NCBI GenBank assembly: GCA_028825045.1
Contig: JAPKAY010000033.1
Span: 1 to 40,417 of the forward strand
Direction of reading: 5' to 3'
Length of the DNA: 40,417 nucleotides
Source: Halioglobus sp.
GTDB taxonomy: Bacteria; Pseudomonadota; Gammaproteobacteria; Pseudomonadales; Halieaceae
The notes under the pieces were generated by a model, which was not told the origin of the DNA, ran no database searches, and saw nothing but the letters and a program-made list of their open reading frames with translations. Positions 1 through 8,278 of the stretch are shown here, piece after piece. The stretch's first letter is position 1. Each line of letters begins with the position of its first letter. Position numbers and translations under genes: made by a program.

Positions 1-706
1 ATTTTTCCCAGTATTTTTCTGAGAAAAACACAGCGCAGTAAGGGAGGTTCATATACTCGTCCAGAAAAACGAAGCCCCCCTCCACCACAGAGGGCCACAG
101 GTTTATAAGGCAGTCGTGCAGACTGGAATAGAAATCGACATCTAGAAACATCATGGCGATGCTCCCCTCATGATCGGGCAATGTGTTTTCAAACCAGCCC
201 TTGTGAAATGAGCAGACATCATAAGCACCGAGTCTTTTTACGTTGCCCTGCACCTCATCGAGCGTTCCGCCGAAAATGCCGGGGATAAAGCCTTTTTTGA
301 ATGTTTTTTCAGCGATGACGTCGCCGTCAACGGGAGGTGGAAGCCCTTCAAATGAGTCGTAGACTTTGAGCTTACGTCCCGTAATTTTACATATCAGAGA
401 CAGATTGACGGTAGCGCCACCTTTCCAACAACCGCATTCAACAACGTCGCCCTGTACATCGGGCCGTATTTCCAGCAGCTTCATTGCCATCACTAAATGG
501 GCTCTCCAGGACGTGCCGGATTGAACTTTTGAATAATTGCGCCAGAACCTAAACCCGAGACGTACTCGCTTGCCGTACGTCATGCCGTAGACGGACTTAA
601 CCTTAAATGAGTAGGAGATAAGCAAGATGGCAAAAGGGCTCGTCAGAAGCTCCCAGGAACTTCTAACCAGTCGTATCAGTTTTTTTTGAAGCTTTCCGTT
701 CGTCAT
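1..706 (-). CDS. TylF/macrocin O-methyltransferase-like protein (C-terminus beyond window)
   Basis: This is an open frame of 235 codons running off the left edge, so the C-terminus is missing. It reads as a class I SAM-dependent methyltransferase of the TylF/MycF type, which O-methylates sugars in antibiotics or surface glycans. The SAM-binding motif is around residues 88-98 (VVECGCWKGGA), followed by YDSFEGLPPP at 116-125, which is typical of TylF. The acidic metal-binding positions LDVDFY (188-193) and FLDEY (214-218) are also present. Residues 1-60 form a basic N-terminal extension with a hydrophobic stretch at 23-33. An in-frame ATG five codons upstream (721) is an alternative start; neither has a strong ribosome site. 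The family is clear, but the substrate is unknown. Confidence 0.85.
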   Translation of the reverse strand, partial: MTNGKLQKKLIRLVRSSWELLTSPFAILLISYSFKVKSVYGMTYGKRVRLGFRFWRNYSKVQSGTSWRAHLVMAMKLLEIRPDVQGDVVECGCWKGGATVNLSLICKITGRKLKVYDSFEGLPPPVDGDVIAEKTFKKGFIPGIFGGTLDEVQGNVKRLGAYDVCSFHKGWFENTLPDHEGSIAMMFLDVDFYSSLHDCLINLWPSVVEGGFVFLDEYMNLPYCAVFFSEKYWEK

Positions 707-721
707 AGTGCAAGAGGTCAT

Positions 722-1130
722 TTCACTTAATCGCTAAAGACAAAGAGTATCTTATAAAGATCTTCCGGGCGATTAGTTTTTCATAGGCGCCATAGCGCTG
801 TTTGGCAAGCAGATATCCTTAGGAAAATCGTTCTTTTAAGGTATCGATCTTGAACTGGGCTTAACCGATCACCGTGTATGGCCGTTTGAAAAAAGAACGC
901 GGCGTGAGTTCCAGCCTCTCGTTCGAACGCCGGTCGTGAACCCTCGCTTTTCCATCGCGATGAAGGGCCTTGTGACGCGCTTCATAGTCACGATTTCTGA
1001 ATGCCCTCGAGCAGCCCCCGAATACTCTTCCGAATAATGAGTCAAGAGTACTTGGTCATCCCAAAAATAGTCTCAGAGAATGTGATTGTGCGCTCTCAGA
1101 TCGTGTATGTCTTTCGCGCCACGGGTCGCT
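722..1130. other. Gene-poor gap with a start-less open frame
   Basis: No convincing gene lies in these 409 bases. On the minus strand one frame is open for about 80 codons and ends in TAA near 862. It has no ATG, GTG or TTG start and an unusually arginine-rich translation. It is either chance or the debris of a decayed gene. The gap probably also holds the promoter of the minus-strand methyltransferase, but I could not pick out convincing -35 and -10 boxes. Confidence 0.4.
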
Positions 1131-1973
1131 TTAATCGAATTCCTTTTCTTCGGCTTCTGTCAAGCAACTGGGGCACATACCGTGTGTCACATCTGTTATT
1201 TTTTGTTCGGATAGATAGAACTCAAAACTAGACCATGTGCCGTTAGTCGTTTCAATTTTTTTACACCAAGCACAAATTGGTAGCAGCGATCTAAGTTGGT
1301 CTGTTTCCAGTCGCGCTGCATTCAGGTAGGTTTCGTTTTTGAGTTGCTCGATCGCAAGTTTGAGAGCTCTGGACCGCTCACGTCGATGCGCGTATGCCGT
1401 AAAAAAAGACAGCAGGAAGCAGATCAAAGCCGAAAGCACCAATACGGCGCTGATGTCAAAAATTTTAGCCTGCGAAGACCCATAAACTGTTAACGATTGA
1501 GGGTAGCTCCACTCTAACCACATAGAAATAACGATCGTGATGGTTAGATAACTCACGACGACCTTTAAAAGCCACCCTCTTAGCATAGATGCAGTGATCA
1601 TAAACAAAGGGCTGAACCATAGCGCCAGACTACCCTGAGTCCCTTGATTGCTCAGCCAATTCAGACATATCAGCGTCGCCGCTAAAACGATGAGAAGGGC
1701 ACCAGAGAGCTCTGGTCGCTGCATTCTTCGTCCCACAACATGGAACAGCACCCCAAACATGATCAGGGAAACGCTGGAGGCAGTCGCGGCCAAGGTATCT
1801 ACTGTTAGGTACATACTTTGATAAATATTAATGGCTAGATTAACAAGACCGGCAAAGACCACCATCCAGCAGAAGAAAAAATTGATTTGTGATTCCAGCC
1901 TCTCACTATGCCTTGCGCCAATAGCGAAAACCAGCCAGGCCGGAGGCTTGTTAACCGTTAACTCGTCCGCCAT
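1131..1973 (-). CDS. Six-helix membrane protein with C-terminal ICxxCKKI...THGxCPxC motif
   Basis: This 280-residue protein has about six hydrophobic segments (roughly 31-52, 58-80, 92-108, 116-134, 136-155, 168-194). A charged, probably coiled-coil stretch follows at 196-228, then a small Cys/His module: C234-x2-C237, a tryptophan and YL spacer, H264 and C267-x2-C270. The same module ends many response regulators and hybrid sensor kinases, where its role is unknown; the ligand set suggests a metal site. Here there is no kinase, GGDEF or receiver domain between membrane and module. The start at 1973 is preferred over the ATG at 1994 because AAAGGACAGG precedes it at good spacing. A signalling role is inferred only. 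Confidence 0.75.
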   Translation of the reverse strand: MADELTVNKPPAWLVFAIGARHSERLESQINFFFCWMVVFAGLVNLAINIYQSMYLTVDTLAATASSVSLIMFGVLFHVVGRRMQRPELSGALLIVLAATLICLNWLSNQGTQGSLALWFSPLFMITASMLRGWLLKVVVSYLTITIVISMWLEWSYPQSLTVYGSSQAKIFDISAVLVLSALICFLLSFFTAYAHRRERSRALKLAIEQLKNETYLNAARLETDQLRSLLPICAWCKKIETTNGTWSSFEFYLSEQKITDVTHGMCPSCLTEAEEKEFD

Positions 1974-2028
1974 TACCTGTCCTTTGCTATGCACTGAGGT
2001 TCAAATCCGCTTAGGCGACCTTTGATGT

Positions 2029-3438
2029 TTAGTCATGAATATTTCGATACTCTCGCACGGTGGTTTCTGCTTGGCCAGGCGCATCGTCGGGAACAGTAAT
2101 GAAGCGACCTCGAGCCTCCAAAACCAGCGCGCCGCTCTCTGTAATACCGACATTGGTGTAGCCAAAGTATCCGTTAGGTGACCGAAAAAACGTCTGCTCC
2201 ACGCTAGTTCCTCCATTACCGCTGATGACCTGCAACAGGGTCCCGTCCGACGCTGGGCAATCCAGCGAACGCTGCTGCCAGTAGTGGGCGTGAGCCGCGA
2301 AATAGCCACGCACCTTGGTCGCGCTGTCGTCACCTCTCGGGTTACATAACATTTTGGTGAACTCATCAACCTGTGACCGGGCTATCGTTTCACCGACACC
2401 TTCCTCGCCGATGATGGGCTTATGACCAAAGACGAATACGTGGTCGACAGTCGGGTCGTCTTGCGCCTTGATCAACTGGTTCTGCAACCAATAAAGTGGC
2501 ACAAAACCGATGCCCGCCGGGGTATCATCACCGGTATAGGTGTCGGTATTGAGCTGAATAAAAAACGCATTACCGAACTGAAAACTGAAAGTTAGCATGC
2601 TCTCGTCACGAGCTACCCCATCCAGATTCGGCGACGCCTGAGTAGGTCCGTTGCTGGCTGGGATAAAATCCATCATGGCCTGGGTAAATACGTCCCCGGT
2701 CGGAGGGTTCTGAGTTTCCACATCGTTCACTTTCTGCAGCATTTCGTGGTTGCCGGCGAGAGTAACAAGTTGCACATCACTGCCACTTAACGGCGTCGTC
2801 TGAAAAACAGCTTTCCACCCTTCCAGCTGACTGGAAAGAGTCGCAGTACCGGGTACGTGGTTGACCACCAAGTCACCAACGACGATAAGATGTGAGGGTA
2901 TCGGCGACTGCAATCCCGGATCAGCTATCTCAGCAAAATCCTGTATCATATTGGCCACGTTAGCTGTGCTGGGCAGATTTTGTGACCCCCCCCCGTCCGC
3001 AACGCGGCTGCATCCCATGTACGCAAATGCCTGCGTGACCGGATCGCTTGCGCTTACCATTGACGGATCAGTAATGGTGACCGGGCTGGCAAGATTGACC
3101 GAAGTGGAGAAGCTTTCAAGTAACTCGTCAGTGACCGTGACGTACTCCAATCGCACTGTTACCACCTCAGTTGGAATACGTTGATAGACCATTTCTTGAC
3201 GCAGGGGCGACGTGTCTCCGGTGTACAGCTGCTCACCGAACTGATCGAATCCCGCCAGCCGCGCTAGTAAGTCAGGGCCCGGCTGTGCATTCGTATTAAG
3301 AACAATGACTGTGCCCCCCTGCCGTTGTTCCGGCTCGTTACTCGAGTCGTTGGCGTCGCTGCACCCAAACAGACCTGAGAACATAAGCACCAAGCCGAGT
3401 CTCCACCCAATTCTTTCTGGCATAGTGGTCTTTTCCAA
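2029..3438 (-). CDS. Calcineurin-like metallophosphoesterase lipoprotein
   Basis: A 469-residue exported lipoprotein: a basic start, a hydrophobic core and a lipobox ending at C26 (GLFGC). Motifs of calcineurin-like phosphoesterases follow in order: VVGDL (186-190), AGNHE (228-232), FGHKP (337-341) and AAHAHYW (381-387). These supply the second to last metal ligands of the usual dinuclear site. The first motif, D-x-H near the N-terminus, is not visible; the equivalent strand after the lipobox reads VIVLNTN. The start used is TTG 3438, preceded by AGGAAG; ATG 3423, five codons on, is equally possible. It should act at the cell envelope on a phosphoester that cannot be named. It stands alone, followed by 55 bases before the membrane protein gene. 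Confidence 0.8.
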   Translation of the reverse strand: MEKTTMPERIGWRLGLVLMFSGLFGCSDANDSSNEPEQRQGGTVIVLNTNAQPGPDLLARLAGFDQFGEQLYTGDTSPLRQEMVYQRIPTEVVTVRLEYVTVTDELLESFSTSVNLASPVTITDPSMVSASDPVTQAFAYMGCSRVADGGGSQNLPSTANVANMIQDFAEIADPGLQSPIPSHLIVVGDLVVNHVPGTATLSSQLEGWKAVFQTTPLSGSDVQLVTLAGNHEMLQKVNDVETQNPPTGDVFTQAMMDFIPASNGPTQASPNLDGVARDESMLTFSFQFGNAFFIQLNTDTYTGDDTPAGIGFVPLYWLQNQLIKAQDDPTVDHVFVFGHKPIIGEEGVGETIARSQVDEFTKMLCNPRGDDSATKVRGYFAAHAHYWQQRSLDCPASDGTLLQVISGNGGTSVEQTFFRSPNGYFGYTNVGITESGALVLEARGRFITVPDDAPGQAETTVREYRNIHD

Positions 3439-4182
3439 ATTATCTTCCTAGTATCATTAAACGGACACACCGGGGAAAGTTCAAGTTTGTGCCTCAAAAA
3501 CACCGAGTCTAGCCCAATTTTCAGCTATTTTCCCGTCTGAACTCAAACCGATAGCTTAGCCTTTAACTAGCTTCGATCGTCACTGCACCTGATAAAACTG
3601 GCTGTCCTTTATAACCTATACATCATCAGGAGATATGGTACCGATGGGGCCTTTTTCCAAGAGACGCTTTTCTACCCGTCGCTTCTCCAGTCTGGTCTGC
3701 TAATTGCGGGTTGTGTATTTTTTTTCCGCGTCATCGGACTGCTTTTAACTACCGCACGATGATCCAGGATACTTTTCCATCGATGATGTCGTCGCAAAAA
3801 TCAGCGGCAAGTAGCATTATCTCTGGCGGAATATTAACGGAAATGTGTTCACTGATTGAAGTAGGCTTGTGGCCTGAGCTAGAAACTCAATCTTCGTCGG
3901 TTTGCAGAAGTTAGCTTGTCAGAATCAACGCAACCTATTGAACCCAATGCACGCTAACGCGTCTTACCCTACCAACGATTTTTCACACAATGCATCAAAG
4001 CCAAGAGCAGGCGCTACACGCATTGCCTTTGTGCCTGGCTCGGCCGCGCCAAATAATATTAGTGTATTGGGCAACAGTTCGATGTCCAGCGCCACAGGAC
4101 AGATAGTCAGTCGCGCGATCGATAGGATGCCCGGGCTTTAGTGTCCCCCGATGGCTCAGTCCCGCCCAGGGGCAAGTTGAGA
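3439..4182. other. 744-base gap with probable gene debris on the minus strand
   Basis: No intact gene is supported here. On the minus strand two frames look protein-like but have no starts. One, about 4182 down to a stop at 3995, contains QYTNIIW at 4049-4075, which resembles the CAP/SCP signature GHYTQ(I/V)VW. The other, 3886 down to a stop at 3749, is open for about 45 codons with an amphipathic, plausible translation. The plus-strand frames here look like shadows of these. The simplest reading is one or two decayed genes downstream of the dipeptidase-like gene. Confidence 0.35.
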
Positions 4183-6639
4183 CTACAGGCCCAACGCCTC
4201 ACTGCGAGCCTCTGACTTCTCCCACATCCGCAGGTAGCCTTCAGCCGATTTGAACAGGGCCTTCAGTTCATCGTCCGTAACACCGTCTCGGCGCACATCT
4301 TCAATAACTTCCGGCACCAGACCAATGTGAACCATCCCCTCGGTGTTAAAGTCCAGCAAGCGGTTTCCGACCATCGGCTGCTCCAGGATGACATCGCCCG
4401 CATACGAGGTAAATGGATAGGTGATACCCTCATCCACTTGGTTGGAACACCCACTATTCTCTCCAAACCGCGGTCCCGGTGCACCGGCGAAGCCATTGAG
4501 GTCAAAGCCGAAGCCTTCCGCCGGGTAGGCTCCCTTATCCCGCATCAACTGAATACGGTTCTGAAAACCATCGTCCATGGTCGCCGAGGTATCTGCCGAG
4601 CGACAACGCCCCAGGTTGGATTTGGACAGTCCGCCTAACTGGTAAAGCAAACCGTTATTGTTGCGCCCGTGCGTTCCCATCGCCGGATAGTCATACTCAA
4701 CCAATATCTCATAGGCGCGCTTGTAGCTCTTTCTGGGCATGTGATCGACTTCGATGATCATGCCGCGCTTCATCATTTCCAGCATCAGGAACTCACCCAG
4801 ATCGGTCAGGCCGTGGTTCTGGCAGTATTGCCCCTCCAGTGACCCGCCCGCGAGCAAGCTAACATAGGGCAAAAATGAACCCAACACATCGTCGGCGAAG
4901 CTGCTCATATCGATTGGCGGCGGTGAGTCGTAGACTTCCCGTGGCTGATTGAGTGCGGCAAAAGGGACGCCGCCATTGTCAAACCCGCCGGGAAACGTAA
5001 GCAACTCCGCGGGACACTCTATGTAGTTGCTGTAGTGCCCGGTGTGACCAAAGTTGCCGATATCGATAATACCGCGGTGGCCATCACCGGCGGAAAAGCC
5101 ATTGTCGTATTTATGCACCGGAAAGAGCGCACGGACGCCCTTGTCATAGTATTCGTCCAGTTGGGCCACAACATCTGCTTCGGTACACCGGGTGAAGTCA
5201 CCGTAGGGAACCAGAAAGCAGTCGAACAACACTGAGGTCTCAATGCCAAGGACCACGGCCATATTGCCTGCCTTGATTTCCTGGCGCGCTTCTTCGGGGC
5301 TATACACAATGCGGAACCAGCCTTCACCCGGGCCACCAGCCTGGGCATCAATGTAGCGCTCCAGCGCAAGGGTGGCATCAAGAATGATATCGACGTTGAC
5401 CATGTCATTGCAATCGTGACGTTCCGGCTGTGCGCCGACGCCGACTACCAGCTCGCACAAAAACTGGTTGGTGGTGGCATATTGTATCAATAGCCGTAAC
5501 CCCGACAAGTAAGCGCGCTCAATCCATTTGTAGTACTGCACCTGGTGGGTGGCACTGAATGGAGCATTGGGCCAATCGGTGAAGACCGGGTAGCCCTCGG
5601 TGTCATGATTTTTCTCTGACAGTTCGCCGGTGGCCAGCGCCGGCAAGAGTGCTGTAATGTCACCGCCGCCAAAGCCCGCGCCCATTAAATCCTTACGCCC
5701 TTCCACGCCGTGCACCAGATCGCAGTCTTCCAGGGCATGCTCCACCCCAAGCGGGTCGAAAGGTGCGCCGTGGAAGGTTCCACCACCGCCAAAGGCGAGG
5801 TTGGTGAACAGGTGCGAGTGGCTATCGACAAAGCCAAAGACCGAGCCGTCTTCAAACTCGGTGAAAACGACATCGCCGGAGGCATCCAGGGACAACTCTG
5901 GGAACTCGGCACAACCTTCTTGCGCCACAAAATCCAGCGCGGCAGCGCCGGACTCATCACCCAGGGTGCCGTCTTCGGCGATGTAGTTGCCTGACTTGAT
6001 GTGCTGCAGCTTGAAACGGCCATTTGGGGTGGCACGCAACCGCCATTCGCCCTCGGACTGCATGTTGGCTTCAATGACTACTTCGCCGTCGACTACGTTG
6101 GTGTCGGAGACCAACGAGGATTGGCGCAATAAACTCTGACCGTCGGAAGTGAGGTAGTGCTCCTGCTCGTCAAATAGCAGGTATTTTCCCAAATCAGTAG
6201 GACGCAGCAGGAAGCGACTGGCCACCGAGACCAGCGGAGCAACCGGGCTAAAAGAACCATCAATAAACCGCTCGGCTACACCGGGGCCCTCAATCGAGGC
6301 AAAGAAATTTTGGCCACCATCCGGCGAAATGGCAACGCAACTATTAGCCACCGCGAAGACGGAAGCTTCGGACGCACACTGTGGCTGATCACACATCGCG
6401 ACACATTGCCGCGCGTCCAGCACTGTGATCAAACCATCGCCATCGATATCCCTTACATCACCAGGCCCTGACCTGGAAGTCCCTTTAGCAAAACTAATCG
6501 CACCGATATCATCCAAATCAACATCACGATCGCCATCCGCGTCACACAAAACGGGTACAGGACCGCCACATTGAGAATAGGCAAGACTGCTGATAGTAAG
6601 CAGCATGAGTGTGGCTAAAATTGAAGTCAGATAACGCAT
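4183..6639 (-). CDS. Secreted M19 (membrane dipeptidase)-like hydrolase with N-terminal dockerin-type module
   Basis: An 818-residue secreted protein. A signal peptide (1-22) is followed by two calcium-loop repeats of dockerin type (DADGDRDVDLDD 33-44 and DIDGDGLITVLD 64-75), each ending near a cysteine pair. Residues 95-245 look like a beta-rich, possibly trefoil module. A TIM-barrel hydrolase follows with ligands matching the M19 renal dipeptidase order: DSHSH (272-276), LGIE (464-467), the PVHKYDN region (507-513), VDHMP (631-635), GTHGR (655-659) and GFDLNG (711-716). At about 550 residues this domain is much longer than a usual M19 enzyme, with insertions. Start 6639 is preferred over 6663 because it begins the signal peptide directly. 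The substrate is unknown; a peptide or amide bond is likely. Confidence 0.75.
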   Translation of the reverse strand: MRYLTSILATLMLLTISSLAYSQCGGPVPVLCDADGDRDVDLDDIGAISFAKGTSRSGPGDVRDIDGDGLITVLDARQCVAMCDQPQCASEASVFAVANSCVAISPDGGQNFFASIEGPGVAERFIDGSFSPVAPLVSVASRFLLRPTDLGKYLLFDEQEHYLTSDGQSLLRQSSLVSDTNVVDGEVVIEANMQSEGEWRLRATPNGRFKLQHIKSGNYIAEDGTLGDESGAAALDFVAQEGCAEFPELSLDASGDVVFTEFEDGSVFGFVDSHSHLFTNLAFGGGGTFHGAPFDPLGVEHALEDCDLVHGVEGRKDLMGAGFGGGDITALLPALATGELSEKNHDTEGYPVFTDWPNAPFSATHQVQYYKWIERAYLSGLRLLIQYATTNQFLCELVVGVGAQPERHDCNDMVNVDIILDATLALERYIDAQAGGPGEGWFRIVYSPEEARQEIKAGNMAVVLGIETSVLFDCFLVPYGDFTRCTEADVVAQLDEYYDKGVRALFPVHKYDNGFSAGDGHRGIIDIGNFGHTGHYSNYIECPAELLTFPGGFDNGGVPFAALNQPREVYDSPPPIDMSSFADDVLGSFLPYVSLLAGGSLEGQYCQNHGLTDLGEFLMLEMMKRGMIIEVDHMPRKSYKRAYEILVEYDYPAMGTHGRNNNGLLYQLGGLSKSNLGRCRSADTSATMDDGFQNRIQLMRDKGAYPAEGFGFDLNGFAGAPGPRFGENSGCSNQVDEGITYPFTSYAGDVILEQPMVGNRLLDFNTEGMVHIGLVPEVIEDVRRDGVTDDELKALFKSAEGYLRMWEKSEARSEALGL

Positions 6640-6688
6640 GGTAATTCCAGAGGTTTGATGCATTGGATGCCGAGTACAGCCGATCTAC

Positions 6689-7102
6689 TCAGTCACTTTC
6701 GCCTTGCAAGAGCATCACTGTATAAGATGCCATCTCGTCAAAGTTAGCCAACCGAACGCTGCAGCCCCCAGTAGGAACATTGTGCCGGGTGCCGGGTGCC
6801 GGGGTAGTTTCGCTGGCGCCTTCGACACTGACTGAACCGCCGAGAATTGGAGTCAGGCCAGCTCCCATTGCCCTCGACAACATTGCACTTGGCCAAAGGG
6901 TATTCAGATCGATCGCCGAAAGCAAGCTGTCCTCTGCGATGGTGACTGCACCCCCGGCCTCACCGGTGCTGATATCAATAGCTTCGCTCCGCCTCGTTTC
7001 ACCCCAAAACCCGCCCAGGCTATAACCAGCACCAATTTGATGGGGTTTCCAGACAACGTAAGGTTTACCGCCCTGACCTTTTAGCTCTGGAACAGCTATA
7101 CA
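6689..7102 (-). pseudogene. Open frame continuing past the esterase stop codon; unrecognised fragment
   Basis: The frame of the esterase gene stays open for 138 codons beyond its TAA (7103-7105), down to a TGA at 6689. It has no ATG or GTG; the only usable start is TTG 6925, with GAGGAC four bases upstream, giving 78 residues. The translation has a protein-like composition. It includes a GGFWGET...IDISTGEAGG stretch that vaguely recalls carboxypeptidase-regulatory-like beta-sandwich repeats. I do not recognise the family. It could be the remnant of a lost gene, the 3' end of a gene whose start decayed, or a short gene from TTG 6925. The remainder of the gap up to the dipeptidase start (6640-6688) is empty. 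Confidence 0.35.
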
Positions 7103-8158
7103 TTATGTCCTGGGGTTCTCGATGAAAAACTGCAGAATCGCATCACCAATGGAAAACCATACGGACGGCTCCTCCGGGAGTATCAGACTGTCGGGGTTAT
7201 CAGGATACACATGGCCATTAGTGTGGCGTAAATGTTCAAAGACGATATCATTTGCGTTGGTGTAGCGAGTCCAAAAATAGCTCGCATCCTCGTTGCCATC
7301 AACCACTTCAAAGCGCACGGTGTCGCTGGCGACGTCAATCTTCCCCGCACCGTCCACTACAATATCGCCCGTTTCGGAAAAAATATAGCCATCGGCATCA
7401 ACCGTAACCATGTCGTAATCATACATAGCGGCCACCAGCGTGTAGGGAACTGAGAGCTGAACAACAGGGTTGTAATAGCGAACTAATATATCCTGAGTGC
7501 CACTGATTAACAGGGTGGGCACCATCCTGTCTGGGCCGGTGGTGTTGCGAAAGCAATCGATCTCGATAGAAGAAACCGGCGCCGCGCTGGCAATAACATC
7601 CGAATGGTCGCAGATAAATTGCCACGTCATCAGTCCGCCCTGAGAGAAACCGGTAAAGTGTACTCGGTCTCTATCCACATCGAAGGCTTCCATTGCCTGC
7701 TGCATGAATTCATACACGATAGCGTTATGAATACCCGGTTTCCAGCTACTGGGCTGACTGAGCTCTCCTGGTTGAACCACTATGTAACCGCCGTTTTCCA
7801 AAGCAACCCTGGCCAGGTTGGACCGGGCTTCTTGTTCCTCAGGATTACTTAACCATCCGTGCAAATCGAAAATGAGACCACAGGCCTGATCGATACACTC
7901 TTGTGTCAACAGAACATTGAATTTCACACCATCACACTGAAACTCGTGGCGGTCAAAAGCAGAGACCTCGCTGACACATCGAGTGGTGTGAACATCGCGA
8001 GTAGCTGGCGGGGATGAGCTATCGCTGCAACCCGTTAGAATCAGACCACAAAGGACTGCTAAAATATGAGACCGCAACACTCGCTTCTGTCGCAGTTTAA
8101 GAACATTTTTGAAGTAATTTGGCACCCAGCTTCCATGTCGCAATAGTATGTTAAACAT
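7103..8158 (-). CDS. Polyhydroxybutyrate depolymerase/LpqC-like esterase lipoprotein
   Basis: A 351-residue alpha/beta hydrolase anchored as a lipoprotein: a hydrophobic run at 31-43 ends in the lipobox LTGC (C44). The nucleophile is in GFSQGG (S172), followed by the usual acid (D223 in GTQD) and histidine (H316 in TNGHVYP). The oxyanion region FDLHGW lies at 97-102, as in poly(3-hydroxybutyrate) depolymerase-like and feruloyl-esterase-like proteins. The 30 residues before the hydrophobic run are unusually long for a lipoprotein. A GTG at 8080 would give a compact 17-residue signal and may be the true start. Its position near other exported hydrolases suggests scavenging of polymers or esters. 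Specificity is not determined. Confidence 0.8.
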   Translation of the reverse strand: MFNILLRHGSWVPNYFKNVLKLRQKRVLRSHILAVLCGLILTGCSDSSSPPATRDVHTTRCVSEVSAFDRHEFQCDGVKFNVLLTQECIDQACGLIFDLHGWLSNPEEQEARSNLARVALENGGYIVVQPGELSQPSSWKPGIHNAIVYEFMQQAMEAFDVDRDRVHFTGFSQGGLMTWQFICDHSDVIASAAPVSSIEIDCFRNTTGPDRMVPTLLISGTQDILVRYYNPVVQLSVPYTLVAAMYDYDMVTVDADGYIFSETGDIVVDGAGKIDVASDTVRFEVVDGNEDASYFWTRYTNANDIVFEHLRHTNGHVYPDNPDSLILPEEPSVWFSIGDAILQFFIENPRT

Positions 8159-8278
8159 TAGTGTATCTGATTAGTGATTTTCGTGCTGCCGCCTTGCCAT
8201 TCATGACGGGGCACTACAGAATGCCTCTCCGTGGCTAAACTCTTTAGTCAAGCTTTTCAGTAGGGGCAAGAGACTGAC

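Noticed and set aside
1001..1231. Plus-strand 76-codon frame
   Set aside because: It overlaps the conserved C-terminal Cys/His module coded on the other strand and has no ribosome site.
3902..4141. Plus-strand 79-codon frame upstream of the dipeptidase stop
   Set aside because: It has no ribosome site and low-complexity composition, and it is the exact antisense of a more protein-like minus-strand frame.
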